Below, piece by piece: positions 1 through 8,098 of a stretch of DNA of 29,722 bases. The notes under the pieces are model-generated. The model searched no databases. It worked only from the letters and a program-made list of their open reading frames with translations, and was not told where the DNA came from. Position numbers and translations under genes: made by a program. The DNA is from DAIOHQ01 sp036744635 (GTDB taxonomy: Bacteria; Planctomycetota; Phycisphaerae; Tepidisphaerales; Tepidisphaeraceae), in assembly GCA_036744635.1 (NCBI GenBank), contig DAIOHQ010000025.1:1-29722 (forward strand). The letters are read 5' to 3'. Numbering within the stretch: the first letter of the stretch is position 1; every line of letters begins with the position of its first letter.

Positions 1-12
1 GCGCGGGAGAGA

Positions 13-97
13 CTCATACGGACGGGGGACCGGCTCATGCGGACGGGGGAACGGTTCATACGGACGGGGGAACGGTTTATACGGACGGGGGGAATGG
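13..97. repeat. Tandem 21-bp repeat, four units
   Basis: Four head-to-tail units begin at 13, 34, 55 and 76; the last is 22 bp. Each has the core CATACGGACGGGGGAACGG with one or two changes. A degenerate fifth copy of the core (GCGGACGGGGGAAGCGG) ends near 134. Read in frame from 37 the array would give the peptide repeat RTGERFI, but no gene is recognisable, so it is most likely non-coding. The array may continue left of the window. Confidence 0.85.
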
Positions 98-145
98 CTC
101 ACAGGCGGGTGGCGACTGCGGACGGGGGAAGCGGCGGGACAGTCA

Positions 146-161
146 GCCGCCGGCCGGCGGC
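146..161. repeat. Perfect 16-bp GC palindrome in the left intergenic region
   Basis: GCCGCCGGCCGGCGGC is a perfect palindrome. The surrounding stretch (98-244) also holds a direct repeat TGCCCACCGCAG, at about 188 and 229. No gene is seen in 1-244. The palindrome lies downstream of the minus-strand creatininase gene and could fold in its 3' transcript, but there is no T-run to support a terminator. Confidence 0.5.
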
Positions 162-244
162 CGGCGGTGAATTTCTTACTGCCGACTGCCCACCGCAGAT
201 GCATTGGCCGACGGTACCCCGGCGGAGTTGCCCACCGCAGGTGT

Positions 245-1081
245 TCAGTAGGGGAAGGATTCATCCAGCGGGGTGGTGGCGAGCTGGTGGAGGAAGTCGC
301 CGAGGCGCTCGCTGAGGAGGTCGGCGAGCTGGCGGCCTTTTTCGGCGCTGGCCTGGGCGGGGTTGCCGATGCCGGTGTCGGCGGTGGCCAGGTGCCAGGG
401 GCGGGTGATGGAGATCCACTTTTTGTTGATGGCCTCGAAGCGGGTGGGACGCTGGGCGCCGGGGCCGGCCTGGGCCATTTTCACGCGCTCGGGGAAGTAG
501 GCCAGGCCGAGGCTGGTTTCCATCTCATCGGCGTGTTCGCCCATGTCAGCGAAGAGGGTCCCGGAGACGTCGGGGAACATCTTGAACCAGTCGCAGACGC
601 AGAGGAACATTTTGGTCTTGTGGTAGAGCTCGCGGATGAGCGGCTTGAGCTCGTTGCCGCCGTGGCCATTGAGCAGGACGAGCTTGGCCACGCCCTGGCG
701 CTCCAGGGAATCGACGATGTCGGCGATGATCTTGAGCAGCGTGGTGGGACAGAGATTGATGGCCAGGGCCCCCTTGATCTGCAGGTAGTTGGTGTTGACG
801 CCGAAGGGAATGGCGGGGAGGAGAAGAACTTTACCCCCTTTGTCATAGGCGCGGCCGCAGGCGCGGCGGGCGATGACATCATTTTGGAAATTGTCGGTGC
901 CGTAGGGCATGTGGAAGTTGTGGGGTTCGGTGGCGCCGAAGGGGAGGACGGCGACTTCCCACTGCTGGGAGCGGATGAACTGGTGGGTCTGGTCGGCGAG
1001 GATGAAGTCCCCTCCGACCCCTCCGCCGGCGGGGGGAGGGGTCGGAGGGGGATTGGATATTGCGTTATCAGATGGACTCAT
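245..1081 (-). CDS. Creatininase family protein (metal-dependent amidohydrolase)
   Basis: A 278-residue protein of the creatininase superfamily, whose members are metal-dependent amidases acting on cyclic amides such as creatinine or on formamide-type intermediates. The substrate here is unknown. Visible signatures are GATEPHNFHMPYGTDNF (Glu52, His57 and Asp63 as likely metal ligands), NGHGGN, and GEHADEMETS with further acidic and His ligands. I start at 1081, where GGAG lies 6 nt upstream; the ATG at 1138 has no Shine-Dalgarno sequence. Residues 11-24 (PPPTPPPAGGGVGG) are low complexity and are encoded by a palindromic repeat, outside the catalytic fold. The gene stands alone on this strand, next to the plus-strand respiratory operon. 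Family is confident; exact reaction is not. Confidence 0.85.
   Translation of the reverse strand: MSPSDNAISNPPPTPPPAGGGVGGDFILADQTHQFIRSQQWEVAVLPFGATEPHNFHMPYGTDNFQNDVIARRACGRAYDKGGKVLLLPAIPFGVNTNYLQIKGALAINLCPTTLLKIIADIVDSLERQGVAKLVLLNGHGGNELKPLIRELYHKTKMFLCVCDWFKMFPDVSGTLFADMGEHADEMETSLGLAYFPERVKMAQAGPGAQRPTRFEAINKKWISITRPWHLATADTGIGNPAQASAEKGRQLADLLSERLGDFLHQLATTPLDESFPY
1009..1050. repeat. In-gene inverted repeat (16-bp perfect arms)
   Basis: The arms CCCCTCCGACCCCTCC (1009-1024) and its exact reverse complement (1035-1050) flank a 10-nt GC loop. The element lies wholly in frame near the N-terminus of the creatininase gene and encodes the Pro/Gly tract. Three units of the same GACCCCTCC motif occur in the methyltransferase gene at 25630-25656, pointing to a dispersed repeat. 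Confidence 0.85.
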
Positions 1082-1115
1082 GGGAAGCTCCGGTTGGCGC
1101 ACGGATAGGCGCGGG

Positions 1116-1361
1116 ATGGAAATTATGGCCAGGGGCATCGGGGGTGCAAGGCGGCCGCGCGGGCTGGCGGCGTGGCTGGTGTGGCGGACCTACTACCTGA
1201 TGCAGATGCCGCGCTGGAACCGCCGGCTGCGGATCATGGCGGACTGGCTGGTGGCCCTGCTGTTCCGCAACGACATCGTGAAGCTGGACACTGGCGGCGG
1301 AGAAAAGCAGCGGGAGAAGCCGGCAGCGCAGCAGCGCCAGAGCATCGAGTTGGTGGAGTGA
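1116..1361 (+). pseudogene. C-terminal remnant of type II NADH dehydrogenase (NDH-2)
   Basis: This 81-residue frame carries the hallmark C-terminal tail of NDH-2: LAAWLVWRTYYLMQMP, then a basic stretch (NRRLRIMADW), then LLFRNDIVKLD. In the family this amphipathic tail anchors the enzyme to the membrane after the FAD and NAD(H) Rossmann domains. Neither Rossmann domain is present; upstream DNA is taken by the minus-strand creatininase gene. There is no convincing ribosome-binding site. The simplest reading is a gene decayed by deletion or rearrangement just before the respiratory operon. A short expressed membrane peptide is possible but unsupported. Recognition is from memory of the family tail. 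Confidence 0.6.
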
Positions 1362-1427
1362 TGCGGGGGATAAACCGGTGGCGGCGTCAAAGGATCGCGC
1401 GATCTTTATTTATTGTTTCTACTCAAG

Positions 1428-1456
1428 TTGAAATACAAAAATCAGATGGCTAGAGT
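1428..1456 (+). promoter_or_regulatory. Candidate sigma-70-like promoter for the act-cox operon
   Basis: TTGAAA (1428-1433) and TAGAGT (1451-1456) are separated by 17 nt, in the only AT-rich stretch upstream of actA. Initiation would leave a leader of roughly 65 nt. This is a pattern match only; no operator is evident. Confidence 0.35.
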
Positions 1457-1528
1457 CCGCGCAGTTTTGGTCACGGATTTCGTCCATTGAGTCATCTTCG
1501 ATGACTTCTGTAGCATGGCAAGCCAGCG

Positions 1529-2185
1529 ATGTCGCAGATTTTTCATCCCGCGATGAACACGCTCGCCAAGGCGAGCATTTTTGGCGCGCTGTTTATCCTG
1601 GCAGCGCTGGCGTTTCTGGCGTACGGGGTGCAGACCTCCAGCTATCTCACCCACGAAGGGGTGATCCGCGAGCAGCCGGTGCCGTTCAGCCACGAGCACC
1701 ACGTGCGCGGGTTGGGGCTGGACTGCCGCTTCTGCCACACATCTGTGGAAGATTCACCGTTCGCGGGACTGCCGGCGACGCAGGTGTGCATGAGCTGCCA
1801 TTCGCAGATCTGGACCAACGCTGAGATTCTGCAGCCGGTGCGGGATTCGTGGCGCGACAACCGGCCCATCGCCTGGACGCGGGTGCATTCGCTGCCCGAC
1901 TTCGTCTACTTCAACCACAGCATTCACCTTGCCAAGGGCGTCGGCTGCACGACGTGCCATGGGAAGATCGACCGGATGCCGCTGACCTCGCAGGCCGCGA
2001 GCTTGCAGATGGAATGGTGTTTGAACTGCCACCGCGAACCGGAGCAGTATCTGCGGCCAAGGGACCAGGTGTTCAGCATCGACTGGCGGCCGCCGCAGGA
2101 CCAGCTTGGACTGGGGCGGAAGCTGGTGGAGAAGTACGGGGTACACAAGGAGCAGTTGACGAACTGCTCGGTCTGTCACCGGTGA
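1529..2185 (+). CDS. actA: ACIII subunit ActA, pentaheme cytochrome c
   Basis: First gene of the alternative complex III operon. The 218-residue protein has one N-terminal membrane helix (about 15-35) and then a periplasmic part with five CxxCH c-heme sites starting at Cys66, Cys87, Cys140, Cys164 and Cys213. The last site is two residues from the C-terminus. Five hemes match ActA of known ACIII complexes, where the subunit relays electrons from the iron-sulfur/quinol part toward the monoheme subunit and the oxidase. It lies 4 bp before actB. The ATG at 1529 has only a weak purine stretch upstream, but it places the helix as a proper signal anchor. Function is firm from heme count plus neighbours. 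Confidence 0.93.
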   Translation: MSQIFHPAMNTLAKASIFGALFILAALAFLAYGVQTSSYLTHEGVIREQPVPFSHEHHVRGLGLDCRFCHTSVEDSPFAGLPATQVCMSCHSQIWTNAEILQPVRDSWRDNRPIAWTRVHSLPDFVYFNHSIHLAKGVGCTTCHGKIDRMPLTSQAASLQMEWCLNCHREPEQYLRPRDQVFSIDWRPPQDQLGLGRKLVEKYGVHKEQLTNCSVCHR

Positions 2186-2189
2186 AGGC

Positions 2190-5100
2190 ATGAACGACGA
2201 GCAGAATCGCATCGCGGAAGGCCAGGATGAAGCGGGCGCGGGCGCGCCTTCTATCTGGCGGAGCCTGGAGGAACTGGAGGGTTCGCCGCGGCTGCGGGAA
2301 TTGCTGGAGCGGGAGTTTCCGGAAGGCGCGAGCGAGTGGGCGGATGGGTCAGAAGGGGAAGACGGGGTGAGCCGGCGGAATTTCATGATGGTGATGGGGG
2401 CATCGCTGGCGCTGATGGGATTGCAGGCGTGTACGAAGATGCCGGATGAGAAGATCGTGCCGTACGTACATCCGCCGGAGGGGATCACGCCGGGGGTGCC
2501 GCTGTATTTCGCATCGACGATGCCGTTTCGCGGGTATGCGCGGGGCGTGCTGGCCAAGAGCCACATGGGCCGGCCGGTGAACGTGCAGGGGAACCCGGAT
2601 CATCCCGATGCCCTGGGAGCGAGCGATATTTTCATGCAGGCATCGGTGCTGACGCTGTATGACCCGGACCGCTCGCAGGTGCTGACGCGGGTCAATTCAG
2701 TGAGCACGTGGGATGCGTTTGTCGACACCATGAGCGGCGAGATCGAGAAATGGACGGAGAGTAAAGGCGCGGGGGTGCGCATTTTGACCGAGACGATCAC
2801 CTCGCCGTCGCTGGCGGGGATGATCAGGCAATTTCTGGCGAAATATCCGCAGGCGAAATGGCATACCTTCGAGCCGGTGAACCGGGCGAATGAGCGCGGC
2901 GGGGCGCTGGCGGCGTTCGGGGAGGATGCGCAGGCGGTGTACCACTTCGACAAGGCGGACGTGATCGTGGCGCTGGATGCGAACTTCTTGTTTGGCGAGC
3001 CGGGGAGCCTGCGCTATGCCCGGCAGTTCAGTGATCGCCGTCGCGTGCGCAAGGGGCGGGCGGAGATGAACCGGCTGTACGCGGTGGAGAGCACGCCGAC
3101 GATTACCGGCGCGGTGGCGGACCACCGGCTGGTGCTCAAGCCGAGTGAGATCGCCAAATTTGCACGCGAGCTGGGGCGGCAGGTGGGGGCGGACGTGGGA
3201 ACCGAGCGGGGTGGGACAATGCCGCAGGCGTACGATGGGTGGATCGCGGGGCTGGTGCGCGACCTGGAAGGGCATCGCAGCAGCAGCCTGGTGATCGCCG
3301 GACGCGAGCAGCCGGCCGAGGTGCATGCGGTGGCGCATGCGATCAACCGGCAACTGGGGAATGTCGGCAGCACGGTCACCTACGTCGAGCCGATCGAGGC
3401 CAATGCGGTGGATCAGTACCAGTCTCTGCGCGAGCTGGCGGGCGAGTTGGAGGCGGGGGCGGTGGACACGCTGTTCGTGCTGGACAGCAACGTGGTCTAT
3501 GACGCGCCGGCGGATTTGGGACTGCACGCGGAGTTGCCGCGGAACCCGCTGAACAAGGCCCGGCTGCGCGTACACATGGGGATGTACGATGATGAGACGT
3601 CGTTCTATTGCCACTGGCACATCCCGCAGTCGCACTATCTGGAATCGTGGGGAGATGCGCGTGCGTTCGATGGGACAACATCGGTGACGCAGCCGCTGAT
3701 CGCGCCGTTGTATCAGACGCGCAGCCCGCATGAGCTCTTGGCGCTGCTGTTGGGGAAGCGCGACCGCTCGAATCTGGAGCTGGTGCGCGAGCACTGGCAG
3801 AAGGCGATTGGCGGAGCGGATTTCGAGCGGGTGTGGCTGACGGCGCTGGAGAAGGGAGTGATCGAAGGAACAGCGCTGGTGGCGAAAAACGTGACGTTAA
3901 AGGGGGCCAACGAGGCGGCGGCCACGACGCAGCCGGCGGGCGCGGGATCGGGCGCGGGCGCGGCGGGAAATATCGAGCTGATCATTCGGCCGGATACGAG
4001 CGTGCTGGATGGGCGGTGGGCCAACAATGCCTGGCTGCAGGAGTTGCCCAAGCAGATCACGAGGCTAACCTGGGAGAATGCGGCGCTGCTTAGCCCCAAG
4101 ACAGCGGGGAAGCTGGGGTTGCGGATAAATAATCCGATCGAGCGCGAGCCGTCGCAGGTGGTGGAAATCGCCAGCGGCGGGCGCAGCGTCAAGGCGGCGG
4201 TCTGGATCGTGCCGGGGCACGCCGAAGATTGCGTGACGCTGCACCTGGGGTATGGCCGGCGCCGGGCTGGGCGGGTGGGAAGCGGGATCGGGGTGAACGC
4301 ATACACGCTGCAGAGCAGCGACAGCCCATGGTGGGTTCCGCAGGTGACGGTGCGGCTGAGCAGCGAAGAGCGCGAGCTGGCCTGCACACAGCACCATCAG
4401 GTGATGAGCGAGCAGATGAAGAACCGGGAGCTGGTGCGCAGCCTGTCGCAGCAGCAGCTCGCGGCCGGCGATTACAGCGCGGTACACCCGGAGCAGAAAA
4501 GGATTTCGCTGCCGCAATACGTTGGCGAACACTATCCGCAGTTCGAGGAGGGATCGCTCTATCCCGGGTGGGAGTACAAGAACTTGAAATGGGGGATGGC
4601 GATCGACATGACCGCCTGCATCGGGTGCAATGCGTGCGTGACCGCGTGTCAGTCGGAGAACAACATTCCCGTGGTCGGCCGTGAGCAGGTGATCCGCGGG
4701 CGGGAGATGCACTGGCTGCGGATCGACACCTACCACGGCGGCGGGGCCGACAATCCGGAGACCTATTTTCAGCCGATTCCGTGCATGCACTGCGAGAACG
4801 CGCCGTGCGAATTGGTCTGTCCTGTCGGGGCGACGACGCACAGCGACGAGGGCATCAACGAGATGACCTACAACCGCTGCGTGGGCACGCGCTATTGCTC
4901 GAACAACTGCCCGTACAAGGTGCGGCGGTTCAACTATCTGCAGTACAACGATGAGACCTCGCCGGTGTTGAAGATGCTGCGGAATCCGGACGTCACGGTG
5001 CGCAGCCGGGGGGTGATGGAGAAGTGTACCTACTGCATTCAGCGGATCGACCTGGGGCGGATCGAGATGAAGAAGCACGTCGCGAAGATGGCGGAGGCCA

Positions 5101-5504
5101 GGGACGATGAGGAACGAGGGGCGCTGCAGCGGCAGGCGGAGCAGGCGATCCGGTCGATTGAGACGGCCTGCCAGCAGGCGTGCCCGACGCAGGCGATTGT
5201 GTTTGGGGATCTGAACCGCGCGGACATGGCGGTGACGATGATGCAGAACGATCCGCTGAATTATCGGCTGCTGGAGGAATTGAACACAAAGCCGCGCACC
5301 AGCTATTTGGCGCGGGTGTGGAACCGGAATCCGGAGATGCCGGGCGAGGGTCGCGCGAGCGTGGGCGGCATGGAGGTGCCGGGAACTGTGGCCGGACTCG
5401 GGCGGATGAGTAGATCCACCACTCCTCCAGTCACGGCAGACAGGAATGTCCGCCCCACCACATTGAGTACATCCACCCCGCAGTCCGAGAGGGGGGACGC
5501 ATGA
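2190..5504 (+). CDS. actB: ACIII subunit ActB, fused molybdopterin-like / iron-sulfur protein
   Basis: A 1104-residue protein joining a catalytically silent molybdopterin-oxidoreductase-like domain (about 85-790) to a four-cluster ferredoxin domain (about 800-1010). The N-terminus has the extended Tat module of this family (LEELEGSPRLRELL, then SRRNF at 61-65, a hydrophobic stretch and Cys81), so it is exported folded. Cluster cysteines: 810/813/816/820; 865/868/873/877; 897/903/907 with Thr900 where a fourth Cys would be; 946/949/994/998. The Thr agrees with the single [3Fe-4S] known in ActB. It sits on the periplasmic face with ActC and forms the electron wire of ACIII. Its stop overlaps the actC start by 4 bp (ATGA). 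The C-terminal tail (about 1045-1104) is low complexity. Confidence 0.95.
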   Translation: MNDEQNRIAEGQDEAGAGAPSIWRSLEELEGSPRLRELLEREFPEGASEWADGSEGEDGVSRRNFMMVMGASLALMGLQACTKMPDEKIVPYVHPPEGITPGVPLYFASTMPFRGYARGVLAKSHMGRPVNVQGNPDHPDALGASDIFMQASVLTLYDPDRSQVLTRVNSVSTWDAFVDTMSGEIEKWTESKGAGVRILTETITSPSLAGMIRQFLAKYPQAKWHTFEPVNRANERGGALAAFGEDAQAVYHFDKADVIVALDANFLFGEPGSLRYARQFSDRRRVRKGRAEMNRLYAVESTPTITGAVADHRLVLKPSEIAKFARELGRQVGADVGTERGGTMPQAYDGWIAGLVRDLEGHRSSSLVIAGREQPAEVHAVAHAINRQLGNVGSTVTYVEPIEANAVDQYQSLRELAGELEAGAVDTLFVLDSNVVYDAPADLGLHAELPRNPLNKARLRVHMGMYDDETSFYCHWHIPQSHYLESWGDARAFDGTTSVTQPLIAPLYQTRSPHELLALLLGKRDRSNLELVREHWQKAIGGADFERVWLTALEKGVIEGTALVAKNVTLKGANEAAATTQPAGAGSGAGAAGNIELIIRPDTSVLDGRWANNAWLQELPKQITRLTWENAALLSPKTAGKLGLRINNPIEREPSQVVEIASGGRSVKAAVWIVPGHAEDCVTLHLGYGRRRAGRVGSGIGVNAYTLQSSDSPWWVPQVTVRLSSEERELACTQHHQVMSEQMKNRELVRSLSQQQLAAGDYSAVHPEQKRISLPQYVGEHYPQFEEGSLYPGWEYKNLKWGMAIDMTACIGCNACVTACQSENNIPVVGREQVIRGREMHWLRIDTYHGGGADNPETYFQPIPCMHCENAPCELVCPVGATTHSDEGINEMTYNRCVGTRYCSNNCPYKVRRFNYLQYNDETSPVLKMLRNPDVTVRSRGVMEKCTYCIQRIDLGRIEMKKHVAKMAEARDDEERGALQRQAEQAIRSIETACQQACPTQAIVFGDLNRADMAVTMMQNDPLNYRLLEELNTKPRTSYLARVWNRNPEMPGEGRASVGGMEVPGTVAGLGRMSRSTTPPVTADRNVRPTTLSTSTPQSERGDA

Positions 5505-6910
5505 GCGTAGGACCACTGCCCAACTCAAACACCGCCTCCATCGGCTCGCCGGTGCTGGGGCCGGGGCACACCTATGCCTCGGTGACCGACAAGATCAGCG
5601 CCATCGTGCTGCGGCGGCCGACGGGCAAGGGATGGTGGCTGGGCATCGCCTTCACCGGGATGCTCGTGGTGATGCTGACGTTTTCGATATTTCACCTGTT
5701 TGCCGTCGGCATTGGTATATGGGGCGTGAACATGCCGGTGGCGTGGGGATTTGCCATTGTCAATTTCGTCTGGTGGATCGGCATTGGCCACGCCGGAACG
5801 TTTATCTCGGCGATTCTGCTGCTGGTGCGGCAGGACTGGCGGACGTCGATCAACCGTTTCGCCGAGGCGATGACGCTGTTCGCGGTGGCATGCGCGGGCA
5901 TGTTTCCGTTGCTGCACCTTGGCCGGCCATGGGTGTTTTACTGGCTGTTTCCGTATCCGAACGTGATGCGGCTTTGGCCACAGTTCCGCAGCCCGCTGGT
6001 GTGGGATGTGTTTGCGGTGTCGACGTATGGGACGATCTCGCTGCTGTTCTGGTACGTCGGGTTGATTCCCGACCTGGCGACGCTGCGCGACAGATCGCAG
6101 CACCGCATCGGGCGCATCGCGTATGGGATTTTGTCGATGGGTTGGCGGGGATCGGCGCGGCACTGGCACCGCTACGAGATTTCCTACCTGCTATTGGCGG
6201 GGCTGGCGACGCCGCTGGTGATTTCGGTACACAGCGTGGTGGGCATGGATTTCGCCGGGAGCATTGTGCCCGGCTGGCATTCGACGATCTTCCCCCCCTA
6301 CTTCGTGGCCGGGGCGATCTTCAGCGGCTTTGCCATGGTGGTGATGCTGCTGATCCCGATTCGCGCGATCTACGGGTTGCAGGATTTCATCACCATGCGG
6401 CACTTGGAGAACTGCGCCAAGCTGATGCTGCTGACCGGATTGATCGTCGCATACGGGTACGGTATCGAGATTTTTTTGAGCTGGTACAGCGGCAATCCGT
6501 TTGAGATGTACATGGCCGAGAACCGGATGATGGGGCCGTATTGGAAGGCGTTCTGGGCGCTGATTTTCTGCAACGTGCTGACGCCGCAATTGCTTTGGTT
6601 CAAGGGCGTGCGGCGGAGCGTTCCCGTGCTGTTCATCGTGGCGACGATCGTGCAGGTGGGGATGTGGCTGGAGCGGTACGTGATCGTTATCACCAGCCTG
6701 CACCGGGATTTTGATCCCAGTTCGTGGGGAATTTATATTCCGACCGTGTGGGATTGGTCCACGTATATCGGCACGATCGGGTTCTTTATTTTCTGCTTCT
6801 TCCTGTTCATCCGGTTCCTGCCGATGATTTCGATTTTTGAGATGCGCGAGCTGGTGCATGAGACGAGCCCGGGACACGCCGAGGCGCACGAGCACACGGA
6901 GAAGCCCTAG
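5501..6910 (+). CDS. actC: ACIII subunit ActC, NrfD-like quinol-binding membrane protein
   Basis: A 469-residue polytopic membrane protein of the NrfD/PsrC family, with about ten hydrophobic helices visible from residue 45 to 450. In ACIII, ActC contacts the ActB ferredoxin domain and supplies the quinol-oxidation site and a possible proton path. The N-terminal YASVTDKISAIVLRRP and the GHAGTFISAIL segment in an early helix fit the family. It starts on the ATGA overlap with actB and is followed 10 bp later by actD. The C-terminus is short and His/Glu-rich (PGHAEAHEHTEKP). The related actF in this operon is shorter; I separated them by order and by the family-like start. Confidence 0.93.
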   Translation: MSVGPLPNSNTASIGSPVLGPGHTYASVTDKISAIVLRRPTGKGWWLGIAFTGMLVVMLTFSIFHLFAVGIGIWGVNMPVAWGFAIVNFVWWIGIGHAGTFISAILLLVRQDWRTSINRFAEAMTLFAVACAGMFPLLHLGRPWVFYWLFPYPNVMRLWPQFRSPLVWDVFAVSTYGTISLLFWYVGLIPDLATLRDRSQHRIGRIAYGILSMGWRGSARHWHRYEISYLLLAGLATPLVISVHSVVGMDFAGSIVPGWHSTIFPPYFVAGAIFSGFAMVVMLLIPIRAIYGLQDFITMRHLENCAKLMLLTGLIVAYGYGIEIFLSWYSGNPFEMYMAENRMMGPYWKAFWALIFCNVLTPQLLWFKGVRRSVPVLFIVATIVQVGMWLERYVIVITSLHRDFDPSSWGIYIPTVWDWSTYIGTIGFFIFCFFLFIRFLPMISIFEMRELVHETSPGHAEAHEHTEKP

Positions 6911-6920
6911 AGACAACGCC

Positions 6921-7460
6921 ATGGAAGCGACGAGCAATATCTACGGCCTGATGGCGGAATTCGGCAGCCCGCAGGATCTGTTGGTGGCGACGCGGAAGAC
7001 ACGCGATGAGGGATATCTGCGCATCGACGCCTTCTCGCCGTTTCCGGTGGAAGGGCTGACCGAGGCGCTGCGCGACCGGCACACGCACGTGCCGCTGATC
7101 GTGCTGATCGGAGGAATCGCCGGCGGCCTGGGTGGGTTCTTCATGCAGTGGTACGCCAACGTGGTGAGCTATCCGTGGAACATCGGCGGGCGGCCGCCGA
7201 ACAGTTGGCCGGCCTGGATTCCGATCACGTTTGAAATGACGATTCTGTTCGCCGGATTCGCTGCGGTGCTGGGGATGCTGGGACTCAATGGCCTGCCGCA
7301 GCCGTATCACCCGGTGTTCAACGTGCCGAATTTTCAGCTCGCCAGCCGCGACCGGTTTTTCCTGCTGGTGATGGCGATCGATCCCAAGTTCGATCTGGTG
7401 GGGACACGGACCTTTCTGGAACAATTCAAGCCGCTGAGCATTGCGGAGGTGGCGCCATGA
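6921..7460 (+). CDS. actD: ACIII subunit ActD (DUF3341)
   Basis: A 179-residue protein of the DUF3341 family. A cytoplasmic N-terminal domain (YGLMAEFGSPQDLLVATRKTRDEGY, then DAFSPFPVEGL) precedes two membrane helices at roughly 53-75 and 95-118. In solved ACIII structures ActD is a two-helix subunit packed against the NrfD-like pair. The frame is open upstream, but the ATG at 6921 gives the family-like start, 10 bp after the actC stop. Its stop overlaps actE by 4 bp (ATGA). No heme or cluster motif is present, as expected. Confidence 0.92.
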   Translation: MEATSNIYGLMAEFGSPQDLLVATRKTRDEGYLRIDAFSPFPVEGLTEALRDRHTHVPLIVLIGGIAGGLGGFFMQWYANVVSYPWNIGGRPPNSWPAWIPITFEMTILFAGFAAVLGMLGLNGLPQPYHPVFNVPNFQLASRDRFFLLVMAIDPKFDLVGTRTFLEQFKPLSIAEVAP

Positions 7461-8098
7461 GAGCACGTCGCCTTCTTCGCGGCGCGGGTTTCCAACCCGT
7501 GCATGGCTGGGCACGGGTTGGAAACCCGTGCTACGTCGGCGCGGCCATCCTGCTGCTTCTGGCATTCTCCGGCTGCCGCAAGCCGGACATGGCGCAGCAG
7601 GCGAAGGTCGATCCGGAAGAGCCGACGGGGTTCTTTCAGGATGGGACGTCGGCTCGGCCGGTCGTCGATGGGACAGTCGCCCGCGGGCAACTTCGGGTGG
7701 ACGATGCAATGTTCAGGGGAATGGCGAACGGCAAGCCGGTGGACAAATTTCCGATGGCGGTGACGAAGGACATGTTGGTGCGCGGCCAGGAGCGCTACAC
7801 GATTTTCTGCGCTGCCTGCCATGGGGCGCTGGGTGATGGTGAGGGGATGATCGTGCAGCGCGGGATGATTCATCCGCCCAGCTATCACACCGAGCGGCTG
7901 CGGACGGCGCCGGTGGGACATTTTTATGACGTGATCGACAATGGTTTTGGGGCGATGTATCCCTACAACGACCGGATTGCCCCGGCCGACCGCTGGGCGA
8001 TCATCGCCTACATCCGGGCGCTGCAGTTGAGCCAGAACGCGATGGTGTCGCAGTTGCCCGCGGCCGATCAGCGGTCGCTGACTGAGGGAGTGAAATGA
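7457..8098 (+). CDS. actE: ACIII subunit ActE, monoheme cytochrome c lipoprotein
   Basis: A 213-residue single-heme cytochrome c. The heme site is CAACH at 118-122, and conserved class I features follow: GDGEGMIVQRG, PPSYHTERLR and YNDRIAPADRWAIIAYIRALQ. The N-terminal hydrophobic stretch (about 28-39) ends in FSGC with Cys40, a plausible lipobox. In ACIII, ActE carries electrons from ActA to the terminal acceptor. Residues 10-25 (GFQPVHGWARVGNPC) are not family sequence; they are encoded by a perfect palindrome that lengthens the positively charged part of the signal peptide. The gene overlaps actD and actF by 4 bp each. Confidence 0.92.
   Translation: MRARRLLRGAGFQPVHGWARVGNPCYVGAAILLLLAFSGCRKPDMAQQAKVDPEEPTGFFQDGTSARPVVDGTVARGQLRVDDAMFRGMANGKPVDKFPMAVTKDMLVRGQERYTIFCAACHGALGDGEGMIVQRGMIHPPSYHTERLRTAPVGHFYDVIDNGFGAMYPYNDRIAPADRWAIIAYIRALQLSQNAMVSQLPAADQRSLTEGVK
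7485..7528. repeat. In-gene inverted repeat in the actE signal-peptide region
   Basis: The 18-bp arms CGGGTTTCCAACCCGTGC (7485-7502) and its exact reverse complement (7511-7528) flank an 8-nt loop. The element is in frame and encodes GFQPVHGWARVGNPC. It has the look of a dispersed palindromic repeat inserted where sequence constraint is weak. Confidence 0.9.

Noticed and set aside
1082..1138. Longer N-terminus for the creatininase gene
   Set aside because: No Shine-Dalgarno precedes 1138, whereas 1081 has GGAG 6 nt upstream.
4065..5528. Minus-strand open frame across actB
   Set aside because: Its Arg/His/Leu/Pro-rich composition is typical of antisense frames in GC-rich DNA; actB contains all cluster cysteines.
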